50,581 nt of DNA from CAZCGA01 sp964498075 (GTDB taxonomy: Bacteria; Desulfobacterota; Binatia; HRBIN30), in assembly GCA_964498075.1 (NCBI GenBank), contig CAZCGA010000035.1, forward strand, positions 1 to 50,581. Reading direction: 5' to 3'. A program made the position numbers and the translations under genes. The stretch's first letter is position 1. Each line of letters starts with the position of its first letter. The notes under the pieces are model-generated. The model was not told the origin of the DNA. It did not search any database and saw only the letters and a list, made by a program, of their open reading frames with translations. This document shows positions 34,295 through 43,087 of the stretch, piece by piece.

Positions 34295-34389
34295 CGGCCA
34301 ATCCGGGCGGCTGCGGAGCTCTATCTCGGACACCCAGGGCTACGGCAAAGTCGTTGGCGGAGGGTGGCGGCAGCGATTACACCAAGCTG

Positions 34390-34511
34390 CCCCTCGATAC
34401 ACGGCCCAAAAAGACGGGCCGTTACTCGGGGCGAACGGTCTTGTGGTCCTGGTTGAAGCCGAAAAACCCGTTCGAGCCGAGTAGTCGCCTTCTTCTGGCG
34501 GCGTATCGAGG
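34390..34511. repeat. Inverted pair of REP-like elements
   Basis: The 349-base gap 34295-34643 contains two inverted copies of an about 45-base element. The left copy is at 34390-34438 (CTCGATACACGGCCC, then GGGCCGTTACTCGGG). The right copy is at 34467-34511, whose reverse complement reads CTCGATACGCCGCC, then GGCGACTACTCGG and GAACGGG. Each copy is itself a hairpin. A related element lies at about 41186-41228. The rest of the gap holds only a candidate promoter. Confidence 0.65.
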
Positions 34512-34558
34512 CTCTGTCCGCGACTTTGCCGGGACCCTGCTCGGACACTCGCGGCACG

Positions 34559-34585
34559 TTGACACGCGTCAGAGGCGGTTATAGT
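34559..34585 (+). promoter_or_regulatory. Candidate sigma-70 promoter of the nfeD-flotillin-STT3 operon
   Basis: A perfect -35 TTGACA at 34559-34564 and a near-consensus -10 TATAGT at 34580-34585, with a short 15-base spacer, lie 58 bases before the ATG at 34644. TAGTAGG also follows the TTGACA of the promoter at 33644, so the -10 register may be one or two bases different. Confidence 0.5.
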
Positions 34586-34643
34586 AGGCAGCAGGTCGCT
34601 CCCCGATGATGCGTCGTGTTCGCTCCGCCCGCCGGTTGATCCG

Positions 34644-35201
34644 ATGCTCATCTACGCGCTGATCGGCGCCTTCGGGCTGTTGTTTCTGCTCGCCATGCTT
34701 TTCGTCGGCGAGATCTTCGACGGCGACCACGAGCTGCACGTCGACACCGCCGACCACGGCGACCTCGGCGACGGCGGCGGACCCGGCATCTTCAGCGCGC
34801 GCATCATGGCCGCGTTCCTCACCGCCTTCGGCGTCGGCGGCCTGGTGGCACGCTACTATCAGCTCTCGCACCCGGCCGCCTCCGGTGTCGGCGTAATCGC
34901 GGGCATCGTGCTGGCCGGGATCGTCTACCAGTTCGCCAAGCTCCTCTACTCGCAGCAAGCCTCGAGCGAAGTGCACATGGCCTCACTGGTGGGGAAGTCC
35001 GCGCAGGTCACCGTCGGCATTCCCGAAGGCGGCGTCGGGCAGGTCAGCCTGACGTTCAAGGGCGAGCAGACCACGCAGATCGCGCGCTCGTCCGACGGGC
35101 GCGCCATCAAGACCGGCACGGATGTCGTGATTACGGCATTGCGCGGGGACTCGATCGTCGTCGCGCGCAGCGGCGCCCCGGCGCCTGGAGGTGCGTCATG
35201 A
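34644..35201 (+). CDS. NfeD-like membrane protein, flotillin partner
   Basis: A 185-residue protein with three membrane helices (about 1-22, 52-72, 78-101) separated by an acidic, His-rich extracytoplasmic loop (GDHELHVDTADHGDLGDG). It ends in a soluble OB-fold-like NfeD domain (about 107-178, SLVGKSAQVTVGIPEGGVGQ). NfeD/YqiJ-type proteins act with flotillins in membrane microdomain organisation. Its TGA overlaps the ATG of the flotillin gene (ATGATG at 35198), a typical nfeD-flotillin coupling that supports both calls. It is the first gene of a five-gene operon ending in STT3. The acidic/His loop is unusual and might bind metal. Confidence 0.85.
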   Translation: MLIYALIGAFGLLFLLAMLFVGEIFDGDHELHVDTADHGDLGDGGGPGIFSARIMAAFLTAFGVGGLVARYYQLSHPAASGVGVIAGIVLAGIVYQFAKLLYSQQASSEVHMASLVGKSAQVTVGIPEGGVGQVSLTFKGEQTTQIARSSDGRAIKTGTDVVITALRGDSIVVARSGAPAPGGAS

Positions 35202-36706
35202 TGTTGGGATTGTCAGCGATCGCCGTGGTGGTGTCCGTGCTGCTCGGCTTGCTGGGCTTGTTTGCCGCAATGGCGCTGTTCGCGCGCAACTACATCAAAG
35301 TGCCGCCGTCGGAGGTGGCGATCTTCTTCGGGCGCAAACACACCATCGTCGACGAGCAGGGTAACCGTTCCACCGTCGGTTTCCGCGTCGTGCGTGGCGG
35401 GGCGGCGCTGCAGATTCCTGTCCTCGAGAAGGTCGCCTACCTGTCGCTCAACGTGGTGTCGATCCTGCTGAAGATCCAGCGCGCCTATACCAAGGAAGGC
35501 GTCCCGGTCACCGTCGAGGCGGTGGCGAATGTGAAGATCGCCAGCGACGACGTTTCCCTGCGCAGTGCCGCGGAGCGCTTCCTCGGCATGGCGGTCGAGC
35601 AGATCAAGAGCGTGATCTTCCAGACCCTCGAAGGCCATCTGCGCGCGATCCTCGGCACGCTAACGGTCGAGGAGATCAACGCCGACCGGCAGGCCTTCGC
35701 GCAGAAAATGACCGACGAAGCCGCCGTCGATCTCAAGAAGATGGGCGTCAACATCGACATCCTCACGATCCAGCAGATCAGCGATGAAGAAGGCTACCTC
35801 GACGCCCTCGGGAAGAAGCGCACCGCCGAGGTCAAACGCGACGCCATCATCGGCGAAGCCCAGGCGCAGCGCGATGCGACCATCAAATCGGCGCAGGCCG
35901 ACCAGGAAGGGAAGACGAAACGCTACGAAGCGGACGTCACCATCGCCCAGTCGCTGCGCGACAAGGAATCCAAGCAAGCGGAGTTCGACGCCGCCGTCCG
36001 GGCCAAGCAAGCCGAGGCCGGGCAGTCTGGACCGCTGGCCACTGCCATCGCCAAGCAGCGCGTGACCGAGCAGGAGGTGCGCATCGAGCAGGTGCGCAAG
36101 CAGCAAGAGGTGCAAGTGCAGGAGCAGGAAGCGCTGCGGAGAGAGCAGGAGCTGCTCGCCACCGTCATCAAGCCGGCCGAGGCGGACCGCCAAGCGATGA
36201 TCCTGCGCGCCGAGGGCGAGAAGCAATCGACCATCATCCGCGCCGAGGCGACGCAGAAGGAGCTGGAGTTTGAGGGCTCGGGCCAAGCCGCCAAGATCGA
36301 ACGCATCGGACACGCCGAGGCCGCGAAGGTGCTCGCCGTCGGCGCAGCCGAGGCCGAGGTGATCAAGAAGAAGCTGCTCGCCGAAGCCGAAGGCATGCGC
36401 CAGAAGGCCGAGGCGTGGAAGCAGTTCAACCAAGCCGCCGTGCTCAACATGATCGTCGAGAAGATGCCCGAGCTGGCGCAGGCGTTCGCCACGCAGCTGG
36501 CGGGCATCGACAAGATCAACATCATCGAGATGGGTAACGGCGGCGGCGCGGGCGGCATCGGCAAGGTCATGGGCACCGTCGCCGGCGGCATGACCGCCAT
36601 GCTGGCGATGCTCAAGGATCAGTTCGGCATCGACATCGCCCGGCTCATGCAGGCAAAGACCGAAGCGGCGGCGGCGCAGGCTGAGAGCAAGACGCAGACC
36701 GATTGA
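35198..36706 (+). CDS. Flotillin family (SPFH/band 7) protein
   Basis: A 502-residue flotillin. Residues about 5-28 form an N-terminal membrane anchor (SAIAVVVSVLLGLLGLFAAM). Residues about 30-210 form the SPFH domain (PPSEVAIFFGRKHTIVDEQG, then FLGMAVEQIKSVIFQTLEGH). A long coiled coil rich in Glu-Ala follows to about 430 (KSAQADQEGKTKRYEADV, ATQKELEFEGSGQAAKIER), and the Gly-rich tail GNGGGAGGIGKVMGTVAGG aids oligomerisation. Flotillins form large ring-like scaffolds at the membrane. It starts at 35198 or the adjacent ATG at 35201, overlapping nfeD. Being upstream of STT3 in the same operon, it could organise the membrane around the glycosylation machinery; this is inference from gene order only. 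Confidence 0.93.
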   Translation: MMLGLSAIAVVVSVLLGLLGLFAAMALFARNYIKVPPSEVAIFFGRKHTIVDEQGNRSTVGFRVVRGGAALQIPVLEKVAYLSLNVVSILLKIQRAYTKEGVPVTVEAVANVKIASDDVSLRSAAERFLGMAVEQIKSVIFQTLEGHLRAILGTLTVEEINADRQAFAQKMTDEAAVDLKKMGVNIDILTIQQISDEEGYLDALGKKRTAEVKRDAIIGEAQAQRDATIKSAQADQEGKTKRYEADVTIAQSLRDKESKQAEFDAAVRAKQAEAGQSGPLATAIAKQRVTEQEVRIEQVRKQQEVQVQEQEALRREQELLATVIKPAEADRQAMILRAEGEKQSTIIRAEATQKELEFEGSGQAAKIERIGHAEAAKVLAVGAAEAEVIKKKLLAEAEGMRQKAEAWKQFNQAAVLNMIVEKMPELAQAFATQLAGIDKINIIEMGNGGGAGGIGKVMGTVAGGMTAMLAMLKDQFGIDIARLMQAKTEAAAAQAESKTQTD

Positions 36707-36735
36707 GCTGCGGTGCGCGGAGAAGGTCGGACATC

Positions 36736-36972
36736 ATGATCAAGCTGTACGATGAAAGCACGAACGCGTTCTGCGGCTCGTTGACGGACGAGCAGTTCAA
36801 GGCCCTCTGCGATGTGCTCGAAGAAGAGAGCCCGCAGGACGTCGACTACTACATCACTCGCGATACGGTGGACCTCCTCGAATCGGAGGGCGCCGACGCC
36901 GGCCTGGTGGCCGTCCTTCGCGCCGCGCTCGGCGACCGCAGCGAGATGGACATTCGCTGGGAGCGGGCGTAA
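36736..36972 (+). CDS. Small acidic conserved-looking protein
   Basis: A 78-residue cytoplasmic protein beginning MIKLYDESTNAFCGSLTDEQ and ending in MDIRWERA, rich in Asp and Glu. Similar 80-residue proteins with a DYYI...LLESEGAD pattern occur in many bacteria; some are labelled galactosyldiacylglycerol synthase, which is not credible at this length. ATG at 36736 has AGAAGG upstream; the frame is open to 36703 but that start overlaps the flotillin end. It lies between flotillin and the carbonic-anhydrase-like gene in the same operon. Function unknown. Confidence 0.7.
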   Translation: MIKLYDESTNAFCGSLTDEQFKALCDVLEEESPQDVDYYITRDTVDLLESEGADAGLVAVLRAALGDRSEMDIRWERA

Positions 36973-36986
36973 CCCGCGCCGCGTCG

Positions 36987-37457
36987 ATGGCCGACGCGAC
37001 GGTCTACCACAGCGCGCTTGCCTGGGACCCGGCGCGTTCGGACACGGTGATCATCACGTGTGTGGATGGCCGCTGGCAACAACAGATCCGCGACTTCGCA
37101 GAGCATCACATCAAGGTCGACGCGCACGCGGACGTCTTCGCCGTGCCGGGCGGCATCGAGCCGCTCACCCTCGTCGATCTAGTGCCGAAGGACTTCAACT
37201 TCCTGCGGCGCCGGCTCGAGATGGTCGTCGAAGGTCACGGGACGCGCCGCATCGTCGCCATCGCTCACCAGGACTGCGGCTGGTACCGCCGCCGCCAGCT
37301 CGGTCCGTTCAAGCTCGATCTCCAACAGCGGCAGCTCGCCGACCTCAAGCGCGCCGCAACCCACTTGCGCGAGCTGTTCCCGCACGTCGCGGTTGAAACC
37401 TACTTCGCGCGCCTCGGCGGCAGCACGCCCGAATCCGTGGTGTTCGAAGCCGTCTGA
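36987..37457 (+). CDS. Beta-carbonic-anhydrase-like protein
   Basis: A 156-residue protein with both zinc motifs of beta-carbonic anhydrases: Cys25-x-Asp27-x-Arg29 in ITCVDGRW, and His94-x-x-Cys97 in IAHQDCGWY. The Asp-Arg dyad of the catalytic site is intact. It is short compared with typical family members (about 200 residues), lacking N-terminal helices, so activity as a CO2 hydratase is plausible but not certain. It starts 14 bases after the upstream stop and ends four bases before the STT3 start, so it is in the same operon. Its role beside an oligosaccharyltransferase is unexplained. Confidence 0.75.
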   Translation: MADATVYHSALAWDPARSDTVIITCVDGRWQQQIRDFAEHHIKVDAHADVFAVPGGIEPLTLVDLVPKDFNFLRRRLEMVVEGHGTRRIVAIAHQDCGWYRRRQLGPFKLDLQQRQLADLKRAATHLRELFPHVAVETYFARLGGSTPESVVFEAV

Positions 37458-37461
37458 ACAT

Positions 37462-40287
37462 ATGCCTGGCGGAGCGGCCGTATCTTCCGGTGGCGCGGCC
37501 GGCCCCGGCCGCGAGCGCTTGGTGCGCTGGGCACTCATGGCGTGCGTCCTGGCGCTGACGCTGTGGCTCCGCACGCTGCCCCTCTCGCTTCCCATCACCA
37601 ACGACTGGGCGGAGCGCGTTGTGCGCGATGCAATTCGCAGTCGCTTGATGCAGGAGTCACCGGCGCAGCTGGATGCACGCCTCACGCAATCGATCGAACG
37701 CAACCGCGCCCAATTCGAAGCCGAGCGGTCCGCCGTCGCCGCGCGTCTCCAATCCGAGCTGCGCTACGAGGCCGCCGGGAGCTCGTACGTCTACCTCGGC
37801 GACCTGGACAGCTACGCCTGGCTGCGCACGGCGCGCAACTACCTGCGCACCGGAACGACGTGCGACGCGGTCGTCGGCGGCGAATGCCGCGACACCTACG
37901 TCAATGCGCCGGTCGGCGCGCGCATGGTCTACGGTCGCTCGCTGCACATCGCGGCGATCGTCGCGCTGCACCGACTGCTGACGCTGTTCAAGCCAGGGTA
38001 TCCACTGCCGGCCAGCTCCTTCTGGGTGCCGGTCATCATCGGCGTGCTGGGTGTGCTCCCCAGCTTTTGGATTGGACGCCGGCTCGCCGGCGATCTGGGT
38101 GGGCTACTGGCTGCGGTTCTCATCGCGGTGCATCCCGCCTTCCTCAGCCGCAGCATCGGCAGCGACAACGACGTGTGGAACGTGGTCCTGCCGCTGTTCA
38201 TGCTCTGGGCCGTGACGGCGGCGGTGGATGCGCGCAACCAGCGCCGCGCCGCCGCGCTCGCCGTGGTCGGGGGATGTGTGGCCGGGCTGCACGCGGTCAC
38301 GTGGCGCGGATGGCCCTTCAGCTACGCGGCCGTCGCGGGTGGCCTCGCCGGCAACATCCTGCTGCTCGGTGTCCACTACGCCGTACGCAGGCGCACTCGC
38401 AGGGTGGAGCTGGCGACGGCGCTACGGCGTGCGGCCGTAGTCGCCGCGGTCTTCTGGGTCGTGACGGGACTGTTCACGTCTCTCGCCGCTGTCGAGGACG
38501 TCCGATTTGGGATTCCCACGAATCTGCTCGATCGCGCGGCGGGCGTCCTTCTGCCGCAGCATACCACCGCCGCGGCCGATCCAGACCTGTGGCCCAACGT
38601 CTTCAGCACGGTGGCCGAGCTGGTCAAACCCGACCGCGCCGGCATCATCACTTTGATGGGCGGCCCGCTCCTCTTTCTCGGCAGCTTCATCGGATTGATC
38701 GTCCTGCTCCTGCCGAAGCGCGGGTGGGCCTGGACCCACTGGAGCGTGCTGATCACTGCCGGCGTCTCCGCGTTGCTCATCTGCTCGATCAGCGGCCTGA
38801 GCCAGGCCGTGACACTCGGTCTCTTGAGTGTCCCGCTGGCGGGCGCGCTCGTCGTGTATGTCTTCGGCGACCCCGTACCGGGCGACATCGATCGTGCTGG
38901 CCCGCTGGTTATCAGCGTGTGGTTCCTCGGTGGGCTGTTCATTGCCTACGGCGGCGTCCGTTTCCTTCTGCTGCTGGTCGCACCGTTCAGCCTTGCACTG
39001 TCGGCGGCTGCCGGCCGGCTCTACGAATCGGCGCGCGGCTGGATGGATCGGCGGGCCGCACCATATCGACCGGCCGTGAGCGCCGGCCTGCTCGCGCTGT
39101 TCGCCCTGATTCTCGTCGCTCCGATACGAGCCGGCTACACGGCGGCACGCAGCTACGTGCCGCGCATGAGTGACGCCTGGTGGGACACGCTGACCCACCT
39201 CCGCAACCACTCGCCGCCCGACGCCATCGTGAACACGTGGTCCGACTACGGCTACTGGGTGAAGTACGTGGCGGAGCGGCGCGCCGCGACCGACGGCGGC
39301 ACGCTGTCCTCGCACGTGCACTACTGGCTGGGGCGGGCGTTGGTCGCGCCGACGGAACGCGAGAGTGTCGGCGTGCTGCGCATGCTCGGCTGCGGCTCCG
39401 ACGCCACGCCGGCGCCCGAAGGCGAGCAGGGCGCATATGGAAAGCTCCTGGCGCGCCTGCGCGATCCCATCGCCGCCCACGACATGGTCTTGCAGCTCGT
39501 GCAGCTCGATGCTGCTGAAGCACGCACCTTCTTGGCGGACCGGGGCTTCGATGAGGCGGCGCAGAGCGACGTGCTGCGCGCCACGCACTGCACGCCGCCG
39601 GAGGCTTTTCTCATCCTCAGCGGTGAGCAGCTGCGCGGCGCGACCTCATGGATGCAGCTCGGCCAGTGGGATTTTCGCAAGGCCTACGTGGCACGGAAGG
39701 CCAGCCGGCTACCCGAGCCGGAAGCCGTCGCCGATCTCGTCCAGCACCATGGATACAGCAAGGCGGACGCGACGACGCTCTACGCTCAAGCGCGCGCCTT
39801 CACGTCCGACGGCGAGCGCGACACCTTCATTGCGCCGCGTACCTGGTACCTCTCGCCGCAGTGGCATCCGTGCCCGGCCGCCGCCGGTGAGGCAACGCTG
39901 CGTTGCATCGTGAACCTGGGGGACTCTCAAGGGGGGCGCGTCCTCGACACCTTCATCTACGACCCGGCGGCACCACAGAACAGCCGGCTGCGCTCCCACG
40001 CGCTGGGTGGTGGCCAGCCCACGGACGGCACACCCGCCGCCATCATCCTCGCCGGCGCACAGCACGAGGAAGAGATCACCCTACCGTCCCCGACACATCC
40101 CGACTTCGCGGTGCTGGTCGACGTCCCGCACCAGCGCATTCTGGTCGGCACGCCGCTTCTGGTGCGCTCGACGTTCGTCCATCTCATGTTCCTCGACGGC
40201 CGCTACGCATCGCACTACGAGAAGTTCGACGAGCGGACGAACTACGCCGGCGACCGCATCGTGACGTGGCGGGTGCGGTGGAACTGA
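37462..40287 (+). CDS. stt3: STT3-family oligosaccharyltransferase (PglB/AglB-like)
   Basis: A 941-residue multi-spanning membrane protein with many helices between about 20 and 560 and a soluble C-terminal domain. STT3 hallmarks are visible: a first acidic motif in LGDLDSYAWLR (about 113), the second in SRSIGSDNDVWN (about 228, compare the SRS...D of STT3 and PglB), and the catalytic-domain motif WSDYGYW (about 593), the bacterial counterpart of WWDYG, preceded by WWDTLTHLRNHSPPDAIVNT. The family transfers a lipid-linked oligosaccharide to Asn of secreted proteins (N-x-S/T). ATG at 37462 is four bases after the carbonic-anhydrase stop; the frame opens earlier (37393) but would overlap that gene. 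It is larger than Campylobacter PglB (about 710) and nearer archaeal AglB in size. The sugar donor may come from the cluster at 43688-50581. Confidence 0.85.
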   Translation: MPGGAAVSSGGAAGPGRERLVRWALMACVLALTLWLRTLPLSLPITNDWAERVVRDAIRSRLMQESPAQLDARLTQSIERNRAQFEAERSAVAARLQSELRYEAAGSSYVYLGDLDSYAWLRTARNYLRTGTTCDAVVGGECRDTYVNAPVGARMVYGRSLHIAAIVALHRLLTLFKPGYPLPASSFWVPVIIGVLGVLPSFWIGRRLAGDLGGLLAAVLIAVHPAFLSRSIGSDNDVWNVVLPLFMLWAVTAAVDARNQRRAAALAVVGGCVAGLHAVTWRGWPFSYAAVAGGLAGNILLLGVHYAVRRRTRRVELATALRRAAVVAAVFWVVTGLFTSLAAVEDVRFGIPTNLLDRAAGVLLPQHTTAAADPDLWPNVFSTVAELVKPDRAGIITLMGGPLLFLGSFIGLIVLLLPKRGWAWTHWSVLITAGVSALLICSISGLSQAVTLGLLSVPLAGALVVYVFGDPVPGDIDRAGPLVISVWFLGGLFIAYGGVRFLLLLVAPFSLALSAAAGRLYESARGWMDRRAAPYRPAVSAGLLALFALILVAPIRAGYTAARSYVPRMSDAWWDTLTHLRNHSPPDAIVNTWSDYGYWVKYVAERRAATDGGTLSSHVHYWLGRALVAPTERESVGVLRMLGCGSDATPAPEGEQGAYGKLLARLRDPIAAHDMVLQLVQLDAAEARTFLADRGFDEAAQSDVLRATHCTPPEAFLILSGEQLRGATSWMQLGQWDFRKAYVARKASRLPEPEAVADLVQHHGYSKADATTLYAQARAFTSDGERDTFIAPRTWYLSPQWHPCPAAAGEATLRCIVNLGDSQGGRVLDTFIYDPAAPQNSRLRSHALGGGQPTDGTPAAIILAGAQHEEEITLPSPTHPDFAVLVDVPHQRILVGTPLLVRSTFVHLMFLDGRYASHYEKFDERTNYAGDRIVTWRVRWN

Positions 40288-40348
40288 CGATCTGCTCGGA
40301 GCACAGTCTCCCGCAAGCACCAGCCAATCCAGTCCGAGGAGGCGCCGC

Positions 40349-40990
40349 TCACTCCGTATGCTCGGGACCCGCGGCGCGGACCGCGCGTAGCAGATCGAGG
40401 AAGGTCGCGCGTACACTGGGGTCGAGCTGCTCGGCGAACCGCTCGTCGAGCCGCTGGGCCTTGATGATCTCCTGCACGTCGGCCAAGTCACGCAGACGGT
40501 GCGGCGCGGTCATGCCTGAGGCGAGCTTCAGCTCAACAAGACGGGGCAGCGAAAGCACGCGCAGTCCATCGGCACCGGCCGTCACCCCAACCGGATCAGG
40601 AAAGCTCACCGGCTTCGGCTTGCCGTCGCCGGGGTACTCGCCGCTCACCAGAACCTCGACGCGCACTCCGGACTCCGTGTCGCGAAAGCTCCGCGACGCC
40701 CCGGTGGGGGTGGCCACGTAACCCCAACCGACAAAGCGATCACAGAAACGCTGCAGGCCGCTCGGCGACAGGAGGATATCAACATCCTCGGTCATCCGCA
40801 GATACCCGTGCTCGCCGAGAGCCATCCCGCCCACCAGTGCATACGGGATACCCTCCGCATCAAGGCGTGCCGCGAGCCGGCGCAGCGTTTCAACGAGGCG
40901 GCCGCCCTTGCCGAAGTAGGCGCCGGCCTCGCGCACCGCAAAATCCAAGGAGGCGCGCAACTCGCGCTCGTACACAGGAGGTTCACTCAC
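40349..40990 (-). CDS. Nucleotidyltransferase-fold protein (MNT/AbiEii-like)
   Basis: A 213-residue protein with the polymerase-beta-type nucleotidyltransferase signature: Gly54-Gly55 in YALVGGMALGEHG, and the metal-binding Asp69-x-Asp71 in MTEDVDILL. A C-terminal region (RLRDLADVQEIIKAQRLDE) matches the helical part of AbiEii/DUF6036-type proteins. Such proteins are antitoxin-linked nucleotidyltransferases or unlinked enzymes; no toxin partner lies next to it. It converges with STT3 and is separated from the downstream-strand gene by a repeat block. The substrate cannot be predicted. Confidence 0.75.
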   Translation of the reverse strand: MSEPPVYERELRASLDFAVREAGAYFGKGGRLVETLRRLAARLDAEGIPYALVGGMALGEHGYLRMTEDVDILLSPSGLQRFCDRFVGWGYVATPTGASRSFRDTESGVRVEVLVSGEYPGDGKPKPVSFPDPVGVTAGADGLRVLSLPRLVELKLASGMTAPHRLRDLADVQEIIKAQRLDERFAEQLDPSVRATFLDLLRAVRAAGPEHTE

Positions 40991-41065
40991 ACCGCAACTA
41001 TGGCGCCGGGCCTACCCGGTTGCAATGCCGGGCGGTGCGCACCGCGCTTCTGGTCCTCTGAACAA

Positions 41066-41281
41066 GAACCTCCCCCTGGCCCCCTCCCTGGGCAAGGGAC
41101 TGTCGACAAATGCGAAGAGCGTGCTTCGAGAGCCTCAGCACGAACGGTATCAGAATTCGTTTCATTCAAAACAAAGTAGAATTCCGCTCGCCCTGAGCCG
41201 CCTTCCTTTGGCGGCGTCTCGAAGGGCGCTGCTCTGCGAAAATCGACAGTCCCGCAAGGAGGGGGTGGGAGAGGTCGTTCT
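41066..41281. repeat. Large imperfect palindrome with a REP-like core
   Basis: The 290-base gap between two minus-strand genes is nearly filled by an imperfect palindrome. The left arm is about 41066-41123 (CTCCCTGGGCAAGGGACTGT, CGACAAATGCGAAGAGC). The right arm is about 41230-41281, whose reverse complement gives CCCCTCCTTGCGGGACTGTC, GATTTTCGCAGAGC. Inside lies a REP-like hairpin at about 41186-41228 (GAGCCGCCTTCC, TTTGGCGGCGTCTC) related to the pair at 34390-34511. The arrangement resembles a MITE-like nonautonomous element. Confidence 0.6.
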
Positions 41282-43087
41282 CTAACCACGCGGCGCGCCG
41301 CTGGCCACCTGCTCCGGCAGCGGCGCCACACCCGGTTGCAGGCGGATGATCTTCGGGCCCGGACCTTCGATCTGCCAGGTGGGGAAGTTCGAGTTCGACG
41401 CCCACACCCCGCCGTGCTCGTCGAAGTCGATCTCGCGCGTGTACGTGACCCGCGTCGGCAGCGGGTAGATCGTGAAGCGCTCGTTGCCCGGCTCGAAGCT
41501 GATCAGCGAGTCGGAGTTGGTGCCGCAGACCCACACGGTGTCGGTGCGCCGATCGACGTTGAGGGCGTACGGCGTCTCCACCCCCTCGATCGGTAGCTTC
41601 CATGTCTTGAACTCGCCGCTGCTGACGGTGTAGCGCGCGATCAGGCCGGCGCTGAAGCCGGGGATCCAGAGGTTGCCCTTGGAGTCGAAACGCATGCGGC
41701 GCGGCCCGGGGAATGGTGTGTCGATCATTTTGATCGAGCCGCTGTCCGGATCGATGCGACCGATGCGCCGCACGTTCAGCTGGCTGAACCACACCCCGCC
41801 GTCGGGCGCGATGTCGATGCCGTACGGCACCGGCAGCTCGACGCCTTCGTTGCCGCTGCTGGCATCCGTGAGGTTGATGAACTTCCCCGCCCACAAGATC
41901 AACGGCATCGCCCTCACTGCGATCGCCTGCCCCCAGGTGCGCGCCGGCAGGCGGATCGTGTACTGCTCGCCGGTGCGCGGATCGATCATGCCGACGTGGT
42001 TGCTGACCGCGAGCGTGTACCAGACCCGCCCTTTGCGATCGAAGCGCAACGTGTGCGGGTACAGCCCGTACTTCTGCTCCCAGATTCGCCACTGCTCGGT
42101 CTTCGGATCGAAGCGCCCGACCTTGTTGCCGAGGCACAGCGTCACCCACACCGAGCCGTCGGGTCCGACCTGCAAGCTGTGCGGCGCCACGTGCGCGTTG
42201 GTGTTGGGCGCGAGCAGCGTACCGGTGCTGTTGAACACCCCACCCAGCGGCGAGTCGCCGCGCGGGATCGCCCACGACTTGCGCTCGTTGGTGCGCGGGT
42301 CGAGGCGATAGAGCTGGTCTTGATTGGTATCGACCGAGTAGATGGTGCCGTCGGGATAGACGGCGAGGTCGTGCTGCATCGACGCCGGATGCCCGACGTC
42401 CCACTCGGTGATCACGGCGGTCGCCGCCGCGCCTTGCGGCACTGCAGGCGGTACGAACGTCGGTTGCGTCAACCGTGGCAAGTAGGCGCTTTCGGCGTAG
42501 GCCGCGTTGAAAGCGTCGGGCAGCTCGGCACGCAGGTCCTTCGAGATGATCCCGCCCATGCGGGCCATGAGCTTGAAGATCTTCTCCCAGTCCTCTCGGC
42601 TGCGCTCGACGCGCGTCGCCCAGCTGCCTTGCTGGTGGCAGAAGGTACACTGGCGGACAAACTCCTCGCGCTTCTCGTCGCTCGACAGCTTGGCCAGTAG
42701 CAAGGGCAGCCAGCGGCTCGACGGTAGTTGCCACGCCAGCTCGTTCGCATCGGTCTCCGTCTGCACACGCAGGTCCAGCAGCGTGGTGCCGTCGCGCAGC
42801 TGCCGGCCGCCATCGCGCAGATCCTTGTAGCCGACACGGCGCACGCGCAGGTCGTAGGCGCCGGCCTCGATCGCCGGCAAACGAAAATCACCGGCGGCGT
42901 CGGTGTACACCGTGGTCCCCCGTTGCAGGGCGCGGTGCGTGGCGGTCACCATCGCACCGGCGACCGGACGACCGTCCTGGTCGTGCACCGTGCCGGTGAA
43001 GACGCCGGTCTCGACCTCCACTGCGGGTGCGGCCGCTGCCGCCATCAACAGGATCAGTGCGGCGGCGAGTGTCTGTGTCCGTCTCAT
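41282..43087 (-). CDS. Secreted Vgb-like beta-propeller with CarboxypepD-reg domain and CxxCH heme motif
   Basis: A 601-residue exported protein. A signal peptide (MRRTQTLAAALILLMAAAAA) is followed by a carboxypeptidase-regulatory/TonB-plug-type beta-sandwich (about 28-110, GTVHDQDGRPVAGAMVTATH). Residues about 140-200 contain CTFCHQQGSWATRVERSRED: the CxxCH c-type heme motif in a setting like cytochrome domains of secreted quinoprotein-type enzymes. The remainder is a six-bladed virginiamycin-B-lyase/streptogramin-lyase-like propeller with repeated WFSQLNVRRIGRIDPDSG-type blades. It is probably periplasmic and may be a redox or lyase enzyme; antibiotic inactivation should not be assumed. Its ATG overlaps the stop of the upstream lipoprotein gene by four bases, indicating an operon. 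Confidence 0.8.
   Translation of the reverse strand: MRRTQTLAAALILLMAAAAAPAVEVETGVFTGTVHDQDGRPVAGAMVTATHRALQRGTTVYTDAAGDFRLPAIEAGAYDLRVRRVGYKDLRDGGRQLRDGTTLLDLRVQTETDANELAWQLPSSRWLPLLLAKLSSDEKREEFVRQCTFCHQQGSWATRVERSREDWEKIFKLMARMGGIISKDLRAELPDAFNAAYAESAYLPRLTQPTFVPPAVPQGAAATAVITEWDVGHPASMQHDLAVYPDGTIYSVDTNQDQLYRLDPRTNERKSWAIPRGDSPLGGVFNSTGTLLAPNTNAHVAPHSLQVGPDGSVWVTLCLGNKVGRFDPKTEQWRIWEQKYGLYPHTLRFDRKGRVWYTLAVSNHVGMIDPRTGEQYTIRLPARTWGQAIAVRAMPLILWAGKFINLTDASSGNEGVELPVPYGIDIAPDGGVWFSQLNVRRIGRIDPDSGSIKMIDTPFPGPRRMRFDSKGNLWIPGFSAGLIARYTVSSGEFKTWKLPIEGVETPYALNVDRRTDTVWVCGTNSDSLISFEPGNERFTIYPLPTRVTYTREIDFDEHGGVWASNSNFPTWQIEGPGPKIIRLQPGVAPLPEQVASGAPRG

Noticed and set aside
34174..34584. 136-codon plus-strand frame after the Cys-rich protein
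   Set aside because: It overlaps that gene and then translates the REP-like inverted pair; no protein features.
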